From Sorangium cellulosum (GTDB lineage Bacteria > Myxococcota_A > Polyangia > Polyangiales > Polyangiaceae): 64,000 nucleotides of DNA. Each line of letters begins with the position of its first letter. Positions within the stretch are counted from its first letter, which is position 1. Positions 55,801-62,879 of this stretch are shown here, piece after piece. The position numbers were made by a program, and so were the translations under genes. The stretch is taken from assembly GCF_004135735.1 (NCBI RefSeq), contig NZ_CP012670.1, positions 5,162,501 through 5,226,500 of the forward strand, in the 5' to 3' direction. A model generated the notes under the pieces. The model was not told where the DNA came from, did not search any database, and saw only the letters and a list, made by a program, of their open reading frames with translations.

Positions 55801-56702
55801 TCCCGCTTGAGCTTCTTCGCGAGCTCCTCGCGCAGCGCCGCGGCGACGATGAGCTTCTTGACGGCCGGCGCCGCCGCGCCGCCCTGCGCCCCCGCGTCCA
55901 CGACCACGTAGTCGAACTCGGGCCGGACCGCGGCGTACCCGTTCGAGGGCAAGGTCCACGGGGTCGTCGTCCACGCGCAGAGCGCCGTGTCCGGCTCGTC
56001 CACGAGCGGGAACGCCACGAACACGCTCGGGTCGTCGACGGTCTTGTAGTTCGAGCCGACCTCGGCCGCGCTGAGCGCCGTCCCGCCCTGGGGCCACCAC
56101 CAGCAGACGCGGTGGCCGCGGTAGAGCAGCCCCTTCTTGTGCAGCTCCGACAGCGCCCACCAGACGCTCTCGACGTAGCTCCGGTGGTAGGTGACGTAGG
56201 CGCTGTCGAGGTCGACCCAGAAGCCGATCTTGTCGGTCAGGCTCTCCCACGCCTCGGTGTACCGGAAGACGGAGTCGACGCAGCGCGAGATGAACGGCTC
56301 GACGCCGTAGCGCTCGATGTCGGCCTTGCCGTGGATGCGCAGCTCCTTCTCGACCTCGACCTCGACCGGCAGCCCGTGCGTGTCCCAGCCCGCCTTCCGC
56401 GGGACGTCGTAGCCGCGCATCGTCTTGTAGCGGGGGAAGACGTCCTTCACGGCGCGCGTGAGCACGTGGCCGTTGTGCGGCATGCCGTTGGCCGTCGGCG
56501 GGCCCTCGTAGAAGACGAACGTGCCCTTCGACGGGCCGGTGGCGCGGGTCTCGGCGCGGAGGGTCTTCTCGAAGATGCGGCGCTGCTTCCAGAAGGCGAG
56601 GATCTTCGCCTCGTCCGCGGGGAAGTTCAGCTCGGTCGCCACCCTGTCGAACAGGGGCTCGAGCGGGCCGTCGGTCGGTTTCTTCGAGGGGGCTTCGGAC
56701 AT
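52818..56702 (-). CDS. ileS: Isoleucyl-tRNA synthetase, eukaryote-like type, enlarged
   Basis: Class I tRNA synthetase charging tRNA-Ile. HIGH-type motif is PHNGH (about 75) and the KMSKS-type motif is KESKSKGN (about 690), with Glu in place of Met. GWDTHGLPVEVEVEKEL and the C-terminal EILSRVQAARKSAGLEFTD are of the type 2, eukaryote-like IleRS seen in many environmental bacteria. That type is often naturally tolerant of mupirocin. The protein is 1294 aa, about 200 more than type 2 enzymes. Roughly 120 residues of this are inserted straight after KSKGN, before GADAFRWFFY. ATG 56702 (MSEAPSKK) is preferred over the ATG six codons earlier. It is divergent from a Uma2 gene. Confidence 0.94.
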   Translation of the reverse strand: MSEAPSKKPTDGPLEPLFDRVATELNFPADEAKILAFWKQRRIFEKTLRAETRATGPSKGTFVFYEGPPTANGMPHNGHVLTRAVKDVFPRYKTMRGYDVPRKAGWDTHGLPVEVEVEKELRIHGKADIERYGVEPFISRCVDSVFRYTEAWESLTDKIGFWVDLDSAYVTYHRSYVESVWWALSELHKKGLLYRGHRVCWWWPQGGTALSAAEVGSNYKTVDDPSVFVAFPLVDEPDTALCAWTTTPWTLPSNGYAAVRPEFDYVVVDAGAQGGAAAPAVKKLIVAAALREELAKKLKRDLPVLRELKGSELVGKRYRPPFDGFSRSLFDARARRKDGGDEPFYWLVLGADFVTLDAGTGVVHVAPAFGEDDFNAHRRRVAELDPGAAGEIPMLCAVRPDGTFEPGLTPFSGVWVKDADPLIVKDLAARGLLVHEEKYRHEYPFCWRADDDPLIQLARPAWYIRTRDNIDKAIANNRAIRWLPPHIQEGRFGDFLANNVDWALSRERYWGTPLNVWVCKESEEHQHAPASVAEIEALNPRAFDHFHAAKRADPGLNDHLIVHKPWIDKVTFPCPTCGGEMRRVTEVIDAWFDSGSMPFAQWGYPHAPGSKELFDRAFPADFISEAIDQTRGWFYSLLMVSTLVFDEATQEKLGLSRPRSYPHPYRTCVVLGHVGDREGKKESKSKGNYTPPEVILERVRMEFAAPVETPLNVHERQPDEDDVAVIAREDYEGLDLTGDAAKVRIYRADREADALELRLRPSKRMPRRVVLLSAGGRARLGLAPLSRPLGEKERAAGAEVKPNEVFRLPQDQRVIIEDPSTPAPGADAFRWFFYASSPPWTNTRHSLTNVRATQKEFAVKLRNVYSFFTIYANIDGFSPAEGNPDARDTSPAALAASAGYRPAKERSLLDRWILSELALATREVTAHLDEYRLYEAAQRLVDLVDALSNWYVRRSRARFWAPSAEPLEIAPGAVRAAQDKRDAYFTLYEALVTLAKLIAPFTPFLAEAMYQNLVRRPWPASQPESVHLVAFPEADAAAIDEPLAVEMRAVRELVSLGLQVRTANKLKVRQPLSRADVVLSQQGLSAALAEHVPLIAEELNVHEVRFLKPGEEGSAVRYVLKPNFRALGPKLGKKVQLAKQVLAKADASALRAALATEGKIVIVLDGEPVELGPEEIDVAVEAGEGFAAAGGRAGVVVLHTALTDALRDEGLGREILSRVQAARKSAGLEFTDRIRLAIRGSQRVCRVADAARAMIMAESLAAELVVGGQIDGESSATEASVEGEALEIGLSRVS

Positions 56703-56788
56703 GGCCCGGCCTAGTAGCAAGGCGGGTTGCCAGCGTCGAGGAGGCGCTGGAGCGCGCGGGGCAGGGGGAGGGGTGCTAGACTCTGACG

Positions 56789-57379
56789 ATGAGCGCGCAG
56801 CACCCGCCGTTCCCCGGCAACGCGCCCGAGGTGGAGGCCGCGTTCCAGGCCGTGCCGGACGAGATGGTCGCCGAGATCCTCGACGGGGAGCTGTTCACGT
56901 TCCCGAGGCCGGCGCGGCCGCACACGCGGACGGCGTCGCGGCTCGGACGTCGGCTCGGTCCGTTCGACGACGATCCTGGTGAGCCCGGGGGCTGGGTCAT
57001 CCTCGACGAGCCCGAGCTCCACCTCGGACCGGGGCCCGACAAGGTCGTCCCCGATCTCGCCGGCTGGCGCCGCGAGCGCATGCCCGACGCGCTCGGTCCC
57101 GACGACGCGCCGGCGCACTACGACATCGCGCCCGACTGGGTCTGCGAGGTGATCTCCCCGTCCACCGAGCGCGTCGATCGCGGCAAGAAGATGCGGATCT
57201 ACCGGCGCGAAGGCGTCCGCCACGCCTGGCTCATCAACCCGGTCGCGCAGACGCTCGAGGTGTACCGGCTCGACGATGGCCGGTTCTGGCTGCTCGACCC
57301 CCACGAGGGCGATGCGGCCGTGCGGGCCGAGCCATTCGGCGCGCTCGAGCTGCCGCTCGCCGCGCTCTGGGCCAGGTAG
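56789..57379 (+). CDS. Uma2-family endonuclease-fold protein
   Basis: A 196-aa Uma2 protein (PF05685) with the PD-(D/E)XK-like core. It reads PDLAGWRRERMP (about 91-102), then CEVISPSTERVDRGKK (about 118-133) with the acidic and lysine residues expected for the active site, then REGVRHAWLINP. ILDGELFTFPRP and HTRTASRLGRRLG are typical N-terminal signatures. Unlike the paralogue at 13432-14187 it has no heptad tail. It is divergent from ileS (86-nt spacer) and convergent with thiE (43 nt). Biological role unsettled. Confidence 0.88.
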   Translation: MSAQHPPFPGNAPEVEAAFQAVPDEMVAEILDGELFTFPRPARPHTRTASRLGRRLGPFDDDPGEPGGWVILDEPELHLGPGPDKVVPDLAGWRRERMPDALGPDDAPAHYDIAPDWVCEVISPSTERVDRGKKMRIYRREGVRHAWLINPVAQTLEVYRLDDGRFWLLDPHEGDAAVRAEPFGALELPLAALWAR

Positions 57380-57422
57380 CGCGCCGTCCGGCCCGGGGCG
57401 CGAGAGGGCGCGGCGGCGGGGC

Positions 57423-58043
57423 TCACGCGCCGCCGGGCGGGGCCGGCAGCGCGCCGCCGAAGTCGGCGCGGATGGCGGCCACCCCGTCCGCGCCCGCCGC
57501 GAGGCAGCGCGGCGCCGAGGCCGCGTCCACGCCGCCGAGGGCGATGAGCGCGACGCGGCGCGGGGCCGCCGCGAGGCGCGCCCTCGCCTCGCGGAGCGCC
57601 TCCGGGCCGAGCGGCGGGCCCTTGCCGGGGGTCGCGAAGATCGGCGAGAGCACGGCGGCGTCCGCCCCGGCCTCGGCCGCGCGGAGCACGTCGTCCACGC
57701 CGTGGCACGCGACCGAGACGAAGGCGCCCTCGCCGAGCAGGGCGCGCGCGTCGGCGACCCCGACCGAGCGGCGGCCGAGGTGCACGCCGTCCGCGCCGAG
57801 GAGGACCGCGAGGTCCAGGCGGTCGTTGACGACGAACGACGCGCCGAGCGCGGCGGTGGCGTCGCGCAGCCGCCGGCCGAGCGCGTGGAGCGCCGCGCCG
57901 GAGAGCGCCGGGTCGCGGAGCTGCACCGAGACGCGCGCGCGGGCCTCGGCGGGCAGGGCGCCGAAGGCCGACAGGCGCGCGAGCAGGAGCGGTTCAGGGA
58001 CGTCTGCGGTCTGTGTGATCAGGGTGAGCCGCGGGATCAGCAT
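57423..58043 (-). CDS. thiE: Thiamine phosphate synthase
   Basis: TIM-barrel enzyme joining the pyrimidine (HMP-PP) and thiazole phosphate to thiamine phosphate. Visible signatures: VQLRDPALSG (about 36-45), FVVNDRLDLAVLLGADGVHLG in two parts (about 68-88), SVACHGVDD, AVLSPIFATPGK (about 121-132) and IALGGVDAASAP. Length 206 aa is normal. ATG 58043 (MLIPRLTLITQ) is chosen because the barrel starts there; the open frame continues upstream through the next gene as a shadow. The thiG gene lies 2.3 kb away, so thiamine genes are scattered. Substrate-site residues look intact. Confidence 0.9.
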   Translation of the reverse strand: MLIPRLTLITQTADVPEPLLLARLSAFGALPAEARARVSVQLRDPALSGAALHALGRRLRDATAALGASFVVNDRLDLAVLLGADGVHLGRRSVGVADARALLGEGAFVSVACHGVDDVLRAAEAGADAAVLSPIFATPGKGPPLGPEALREARARLAAAPRRVALIALGGVDAASAPRCLAAGADGVAAIRADFGGALPAPPGGA

Positions 58044-58060
58044 GGGGCCGTCGTCGCTCG

Positions 58061-58393
58061 CTAGCGCGCGGGGTCGTCCGGGGCGCGGTCGCCCGGAGCG
58101 CGCCCGCCCGGAGCGCCCGCGTCGCCGAGCGCGTCGAGGTCGCGCCGGGCCATCCGCGCGAACCGGCTCGAAGGATAGCGCTCGACCAGGAAGCGCAGCG
58201 TGTCGACGCGCGCGCGGCGCTCGCCGCTCGCCTCGAAGCGCTCGGCCAGCTCGTACAGGGCCTCGCTCGGATCCTCGTACAGGCGGCGATCCGGATCGAC
58301 CTCGCTCGCGCACTGGTAGGGCGCCCGCGCGACGGCGGCGAGGACGACGAGCGAGCCGAGGACCGCGCGGAAGCCGGTGAGCACGAGGACCAT
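58061..58393 (-). CDS. Small exported TPR-like protein
   Basis: About 110 aa. A hydrophobic N terminus (VLTGFRAVLGSLVVLAAVA, about 4-22) looks like a signal or anchor. One or two helical-hairpin repeats follow (ALYELAERFEASGERRARVD, then FLVERYPSSRFARMARRDL), which resemble TPR units of outer-membrane assembly lipoproteins such as YbgF or BamD. The C terminus is Asp/Gly/Pro-rich. ATG 58393 is preferred; an ATG nine codons earlier is possible. It lies 17 nt upstream of thiE on the same strand, so the two may share a transcript without a functional link. Confidence 0.68.
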   Translation of the reverse strand: MVLVLTGFRAVLGSLVVLAAVARAPYQCASEVDPDRRLYEDPSEALYELAERFEASGERRARVDTLRFLVERYPSSRFARMARRDLDALGDAGAPGGRAPGDRAPDDPAR

Positions 58394-58461
58394 TCGCCGA
58401 CAGGGGGGCCCGAGCGTCAAGGGCCCGCGCGCCCGGAAGCCGCGCCCCCCCGACGAGGCGC

Positions 58462-59745
58462 CTAGGTCAGCGGAGCGCCCGCCCGCGCCGCGCCGTTCTC
58501 CATCCCGCTCCTCGGCACCGGGGCGCTGAACGGCAGCTCGTCGCCCTCACGCCCGTCCGCGCCCCGCCGGCGCGCGCCGCGAACGGCGCAGAGCAGCGTC
58601 TCGTGGAGGGCGCGCGCGCTGTCGTCCCAGTCGCGCCCGCCGGCGAGCTCCGCGACCCGCGCCGGCTCGTACGCCTGACGCGCGGCGCGCCGCAGCGCGT
58701 CGGCGAGCGCGGCCGTGTCGCCCGGGGGGACGAGCTCGCCGAGCTCGGCGCTGTGCAGGATGTCGGGGATGCCGCCCACGCTCGTCGCCACCACGCGCCG
58801 CCCCGCGGCGAGCGCCTCCAGCACGACGTTGGGCGTCCCCTCGTGCAAGCTCGGGAGCACGAGGGCGTCACACGCCCCGAGCCAGAGCGACACCTGATCG
58901 TGCGGCAGGTAGCCGGTCACCGTCAACCTGCCGCCGAGCCGGGCGGCGACCGCCCTGCACGCCTGCTCTTCCGACCCGCTGCCCACGATCGCGAGCTCGA
59001 TGTCCGGGTCCCCGCGCGTGAGCTGCTCGAACGCCGCGAGGAGGTCGAGCACCCCCTTGTCGCGGTTGAGGTGGCCGACGAAGAGGAGCAGCCGCGAGCC
59101 CGCGGGCCGGCCGAGCGCCGCGCGCGCCTCGGCGCGGCCCCGCGGCCGGAACAGCCGGAGATCGACGCCGTTCATGATGAGGTCGATGCGATCGCGCGGC
59201 ACGCCGAGCGCCTCGACGCCGTCGGCCAGCGTGCGGCTCACCGCGACGACCCGGGTCGCCCGGGAGAGCCCCCAGCGGAGCGGCCCCCGCATCCGCCGAT
59301 CGCGCGGGATCACGTCGATGTCCGAGCCGTGGACCTTGATCACGGCGGGCACGCGGAGCAGCCGCGCCAGGCAGACGGAGGCGAAGCCGTCCGGGTAGGC
59401 GAACGCGCCGACGATCACGTCCGGCCGCGGCCCGAGCCGGACGATCTCCGGGAGCATCGACGCCGCGTAGAGCGGGCCGTTCAGCGCCGGCGCGACCCTC
59501 GGGACGTACAGGTAGCGCGGGTGCCGGACCGGCAGCCCGTCGATGACCTCCTCGCGCGGCGCCTTCGCGCCGACAGGCCACCTGGAGAGCCGCTCCATGC
59601 CGGGGAACCACGGGATCGTCGCGAGCACCCGCACGTCGCAGTGGCGCGACAGCGCGGCGAACTGCCGACGGTTGTACGGCGCCTCGTCCGGGTGGACCGC
59701 GTTGGGAAAGATCTTCGTGATCAACAACACGCGCATGCGCCGCAA
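58462..59745 (-). CDS. Glycosyltransferase family 4 (GT-B)
   Basis: About 427-aa cytosolic GT-B glycosyltransferase using a nucleotide sugar, likely in polysaccharide, LPS or glycolipid synthesis. RVLLITKIFPN opens the first Rossmann domain, and KVHGSDIDVIPRD lies at about 140. The second domain has LLFVGHLNRDKGVLDLL (about 235-250) and the GT4 EX7E motif HEGTPNVVLEALAAGR (about 330-345). I favour TTG 59745, because GGAGG lies 5 nt upstream. ATG 59736, three codons later, is the alternative, but it sits far from the ribosome site. No other glycan genes are adjacent, so the product is unknown. Confidence 0.88.
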   Translation of the reverse strand: MRRMRVLLITKIFPNAVHPDEAPYNRRQFAALSRHCDVRVLATIPWFPGMERLSRWPVGAKAPREEVIDGLPVRHPRYLYVPRVAPALNGPLYAASMLPEIVRLGPRPDVIVGAFAYPDGFASVCLARLLRVPAVIKVHGSDIDVIPRDRRMRGPLRWGLSRATRVVAVSRTLADGVEALGVPRDRIDLIMNGVDLRLFRPRGRAEARAALGRPAGSRLLLFVGHLNRDKGVLDLLAAFEQLTRGDPDIELAIVGSGSEEQACRAVAARLGGRLTVTGYLPHDQVSLWLGACDALVLPSLHEGTPNVVLEALAAGRRVVATSVGGIPDILHSAELGELVPPGDTAALADALRRAARQAYEPARVAELAGGRDWDDSARALHETLLCAVRGARRRGADGREGDELPFSAPVPRSGMENGAARAGAPLT

Positions 59746-60120
59746 GAGATCCTCCTGTGTCCTCGATCCGAGGCGGCGAGCGCCCCGATGGATGCCGTGG
59801 TGGGACCGCGTTGCCCACGCAGTATGACGGGCGCGCGGGCGTGCCGCGAAGCGCGGCGCTGCGCCACCCGCACGCCGTCTCCGACGTGGTCGTCGAGCCG
59901 CTCGCCGCGCGCGGGGATCTGCGCGCCCGCCGGGAGGGGCGTGGGCTCGGCGCGGGCCGGGGGCGCCGGGCCAGGGAGTCGGCCGCGCGCTCAACGTTCC
60001 ATGGCATGGTGGCTCAAGCAGGTGAGCGTACCATGGCAGTGGCGTGTCGTTTGATTGAGTTCTCACGTCGCCTCGCCCGCGGGACGCTTGGTGGCGTCCA
60101 TGGCGTTCATGGCGTCGGCG
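59746..60120. other. Gene-free spacer before the VNTR
   Basis: About 375 bases upstream of the glycosyltransferase start on the minus strand, with no supported gene. It contains the GGAGG ribosome site (about 59751-59755) and otherwise GC-rich sequence with no hairpin or promoter I can defend. Open frames here on both strands lack homology or are extensions of the repeat. Confidence 0.5.
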
Positions 60121-60309
60121 GCGTGAGTGGTATCCGCTGCGTCGGTGGCGTCCGCTGTGTCAGTGACGTCGGCGGTGCCGGCGGCGTGAGTGGTATCCGC
60201 TGCGTCGGTGGCGTCCGCTGTGTCAGTGACGTCGGCGGTGCCAGCGGCGTCGGTGGTATCCGCTGCGTCGGTGGCGTCCGCTGTGTCAGTGACGTCGGCG
60301 GCGGCCGCT
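60121..60309. repeat. Three-copy 63-bp tandem repeat
   Basis: Copies start at 60121, 60184 and 60247; each contains GGTATCCGCTGCGTCGG and GTGTCAGTGACGTCGG. Copy 3 decays after about 50 bp. Within each copy there is weaker internal periodicity of GTCGGTGGC-like blocks. The 63-bp period is 21 codons. Both strands are open (minus strand rich in Thr/Ala/Asp, plus strand in Gly/Val/Cys), but neither looks like a real protein. It lies just past the thiG stop codon. Confidence 0.9.
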
Positions 60310-60342
60310 GCGCCGGCGGCGTCGGTGGCGCGGCGATCCGCT

Positions 60343-61125
60343 CTACAGCGCGCTGATCTTGCCCTGCTCCGGCGACGACGCCGTCGCATAGAGCCGCTTC
60401 GGCATCCGCCCCGCGAGGTATGCCATCCGCCCTGCCCGCACCGCGTCCCTCATCGCCTGCGCCATCAGGATCGGATCCCGCGCGGACGCGATGGCCGTGT
60501 TCAGCAACACCCCATCACAGCCGAGCTCCATGGCCACGGCCGCGTCGCTCGCCGTCCCGACGCCCGCGTCCACGATCACGGGGACCCTCGCCGCCTCGCG
60601 GATGATCATCAGGTTGTAGGGGTTGCGGATGCCGAGCCCGGAGCCGATCGGCGCCGCCAGCGGCATCACCGCCGCGCACCCGATGTCCTCCAGCTTCCGG
60701 CAGACGATCGGGTCGTCGATGCAGTAGGGCAGCACCGTGAAGCCCTCCTTGACCAGGATCCGCGCCGCCTCCAGCGTCGCCTCGTTGTCCGGGAACAGCG
60801 TCCGCTCGTCCCCGATGACCTCGAGCTTCACGAGGTCGGACAGCCCGAGCTCGCGCGCGAGCCGGCAGGTGCGGACCGCCTCCTCGGCCGTGTAACAACC
60901 CGCCGTGTTCGGCAGGATCTTGAATCGCCCCTGCTGGAGCAGCGACATCATCGATCCCTCGCCGCGCGCCTTCAGGTCCACGCGGCGGAGCGCCACCGTG
61001 ACCACCTCCGCGCCGGACGCCTCCAGCGCGCGACGGGTCTCATCGAGATCCTTGTACTTGCCGGTCCCCACGAAGAGGCGGGAAGTGAACGTGTGGCTGC
61101 CGATCGTCAACGCGTCGCTCGTCAT
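60343..61125 (-). CDS. thiG: Thiazole synthase
   Basis: TIM-barrel enzyme assembling thiazole phosphate from deoxyxylulose phosphate, dehydroglycine and ThiS-thiocarboxylate sulfur. Visible signatures: [12 protein letters not shown] (about 16-27), [20 protein letters not shown] in two pieces (about 79-98), the Schiff-base Lys in VKLEVIGDE (about 107), GSGLGIRNP and [18 protein letters not shown]. It is 260 aa, normal. GAGGAG is about 7 nt before ATG 61125. No thiS, thiO/thiH or thiF is adjacent, so sulfur-carrier functions are encoded elsewhere. Confidence 0.94.
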   Translation of the reverse strand: MTSDALTIGSHTFTSRLFVGTGKYKDLDETRRALEASGAEVVTVALRRVDLKARGEGSMMSLLQQGRFKILPNTAGCYTAEEAVRTCRLARELGLSDLVKLEVIGDERTLFPDNEATLEAARILVKEGFTVLPYCIDDPIVCRKLEDIGCAAVMPLAAPIGSGLGIRNPYNLMIIREAARVPVIVDAGVGTASDAAVAMELGCDGVLLNTAIASARDPILMAQAMRDAVRAGRMAYLAGRMPKRLYATASSPEQGKISAL

Positions 61126-61258
61126 CGCAGGCTCCTCGGGTCTCGACGGGTCCCGACCCAGACGATCTGCTAGTCGGACCGGGACACAGGGTCCAGCGGC
61201 TCGACCACGCTCGGGGTTGCCGGCGCGCCCCGCTCGGCAGCGTGGTATCGTTGCGCGC

Positions 61259-61933
61259 ATGTCTCCCAGAGCGTTTGGTTTGACCCTCCTCGTCGCGCTG
61301 CCCGCCGCGCTGACCCTCACGCCGGGGGGCGGCTCCGGCACGGCAGCTCAGGGGAGCGCCGGTGCGCTCCCGCTCCTGTCCGGTCCGCGCGAGGCGCACG
61401 CGGCCGTGTCCATCCAGCTCTCGCTCGATGAGCTCGTCTCGTTCACCTCGTACGTCGTCGTCGCGACGGCGACCGAGCAGCGCAGCCAGTGGGAGGAGAT
61501 CGGCGGAGCCAGGCGGATCGTCACCTACACGCGCCTGACGGTCGACCGCGCCGTCGCGGGGCAGCCCGACGCGGACGTGTGGGTCAGGACGCTCGGGGGC
61601 GTGGTCGGGGACGTCGGGCAGCAGGTGTCCGGCGACGCCCACATCAAGCTCGGGACGCAGGCGATGCTCTTCCTCACGCGGGCGGGCTCCGCCGTGGTCG
61701 TCTCGGGCATGGCCCAGGGGCACTACCCCGTCGTCGACGGCGCGGAGCCGCGCGGGCTGACCGGCGGGCCGCGCGTCGCCGTCCGGCGGCTCGCCCCGAG
61801 CCCGGACAGCGGGACGCTCCTGCCCCGGCCGGGGCCGTCGATCTCGGCGCGCGAGCAGCTCGTCGGCGCGACGCTCGACGCGGCGATCGACCTCGTGGGC
61901 CGGGCCTGGAAGGCGAAGCATGCGCAGCAGTGA
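61259..61933 (+). CDS. Secreted protein of unknown function
   Basis: A 224-aa protein with a hydrophobic N terminus ([15 protein letters not shown]) and a likely cleavage site near residue 48 (AHAAVSIQ). The mature part is beta-rich: [47 protein letters not shown]. This resembles exported proteins that accompany myxobacterial metalloproteases; I cannot name a family. The following protease gene starts inside its last codons (14-nt overlap), indicating coupled translation, so the two probably act together. ATG 61259 is the only early start and lies 133 bases from the divergent thiG start. Confidence 0.72.
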   Translation: MSPRAFGLTLLVALPAALTLTPGGGSGTAAQGSAGALPLLSGPREAHAAVSIQLSLDELVSFTSYVVVATATEQRSQWEEIGGARRIVTYTRLTVDRAVAGQPDADVWVRTLGGVVGDVGQQVSGDAHIKLGTQAMLFLTRAGSAVVVSGMAQGHYPVVDGAEPRGLTGGPRVAVRRLAPSPDSGTLLPRPGPSISAREQLVGATLDAAIDLVGRAWKAKHAQQ

Positions 61934-62879
61934 TCCCGCGATCTCCGGGCGCGCGCGGCGCGGCGCCGCCCTGGTCTCCAGCGTGATCGCCGCCGCCGCG
62001 CTCGCCCACCCCTCCCCCGCCCTCTCGTACTGTCGCACCAGCGTCTGCCCCGAGACGAAGCAGACCGCGGCCGTGTGCACGCCGGCCCAGCCGAACGACT
62101 GCGGCATCCCGCTCGCCTGGCCGTCGCCGTGCGTCAGCTACTCCATCCAGGAGGACGCCTCCACGCAGGTCTCGCTCGCGGACACGGAGGCGATCTTCGA
62201 GGAGGCGTTCGCCGCCTGGACGCAGGCCGACTGCGGCGGCGGGCGGACCCCGCGCATCGAGCTCGTCTACACCGGCCCGGTCGCGTGCGACGCGCACGAG
62301 TACAACCAGACGAAGGGGAACGCGAACATCATCACGTTCCGGGACGACAGGTGGCCGTACGCGGGCGCCGGCAGCACCCTCGCGCTCACGACCGTCACCT
62401 ACAACCTCAAGACCGGCGACATCTACGACGCCGACATGGAGATCAACTCGTCCGACGTGGACCTCTCGATCGGCGACTCCCGCCCCTCGTTCGACCTGCT
62501 GAGCATCGCGACCCACGAGGCCGGCCACTTCCTCGGGCTGTCCCACTCGAGCGATTTCGACGCGACCATGTTCGCCGACTACCGGCCGGGGAGCGTCGCG
62601 CTCCGCGATCTCGACGACGACGACCGCGCCGGCATCTGCGCGGTGTACCCGCCCGGCGCGCCGATCAAGGGGTGCGATCCCACGCCGCGCCACGGCTTCT
62701 CCGGCGCGTGCGCCGCCGATCAGCCCGACGAGGAGGACGGCGGCTGCGCCGCGGCGCCAGGCGGCCGCGGCGGCGCGCCCGGCGCGGGGATCCTGCTCGC
62801 CGCGCTCGCCTCGCTGGGCGCGGCCGCGAGGGCGCGGCGCGCCGCGGCCGGGCGCCCGGGCCGGGAGAGGTCCCGCTGA
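61920..62879 (+). CDS. Secreted matrixin-like metalloprotease, MYXO-CTERM-like tail
   Basis: A 319-aa exported zinc protease. A signal peptide covers about 1-36. The Cys-rich start of the mature region (about 37-70) is followed by a metzincin catalytic domain. HEAGHFLGLSHS (about 199-210) holds the three zinc His and catalytic Glu, with a Met-turn in DATMFADY. The C terminus has Cys (GGCAAAPGG), then a hydrophobic helix GAGILLAALASLGAAA and Arg-rich end ARARRAAAGR. This matches the MYXO-CTERM sorting pattern for surface anchoring. ATG 61920 overlaps the preceding gene by 14 nt, and its stop overlaps the start of the RNase D frame. Confidence 0.87.
   Translation: MRSSDPAISGRARRGAALVSSVIAAAALAHPSPALSYCRTSVCPETKQTAAVCTPAQPNDCGIPLAWPSPCVSYSIQEDASTQVSLADTEAIFEEAFAAWTQADCGGGRTPRIELVYTGPVACDAHEYNQTKGNANIITFRDDRWPYAGAGSTLALTTVTYNLKTGDIYDADMEINSSDVDLSIGDSRPSFDLLSIATHEAGHFLGLSHSSDFDATMFADYRPGSVALRDLDDDDRAGICAVYPPGAPIKGCDPTPRHGFSGACAADQPDEEDGGCAAAPGGRGGAPGAGILLAALASLGAAARARRAAAGRPGRERSR

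Noticed and set aside
53106-56714. 1202-aa plus-strand ORF opposite ileS
   Set aside because: Antisense shadow; the minus strand has the complete IleRS motifs.
60063-60389. 108-aa Thr/Ala/Asp repeat protein
   Set aside because: Mostly the 63-bp repeat, overlaps the thiG 3' end and lacks a ribosome site.
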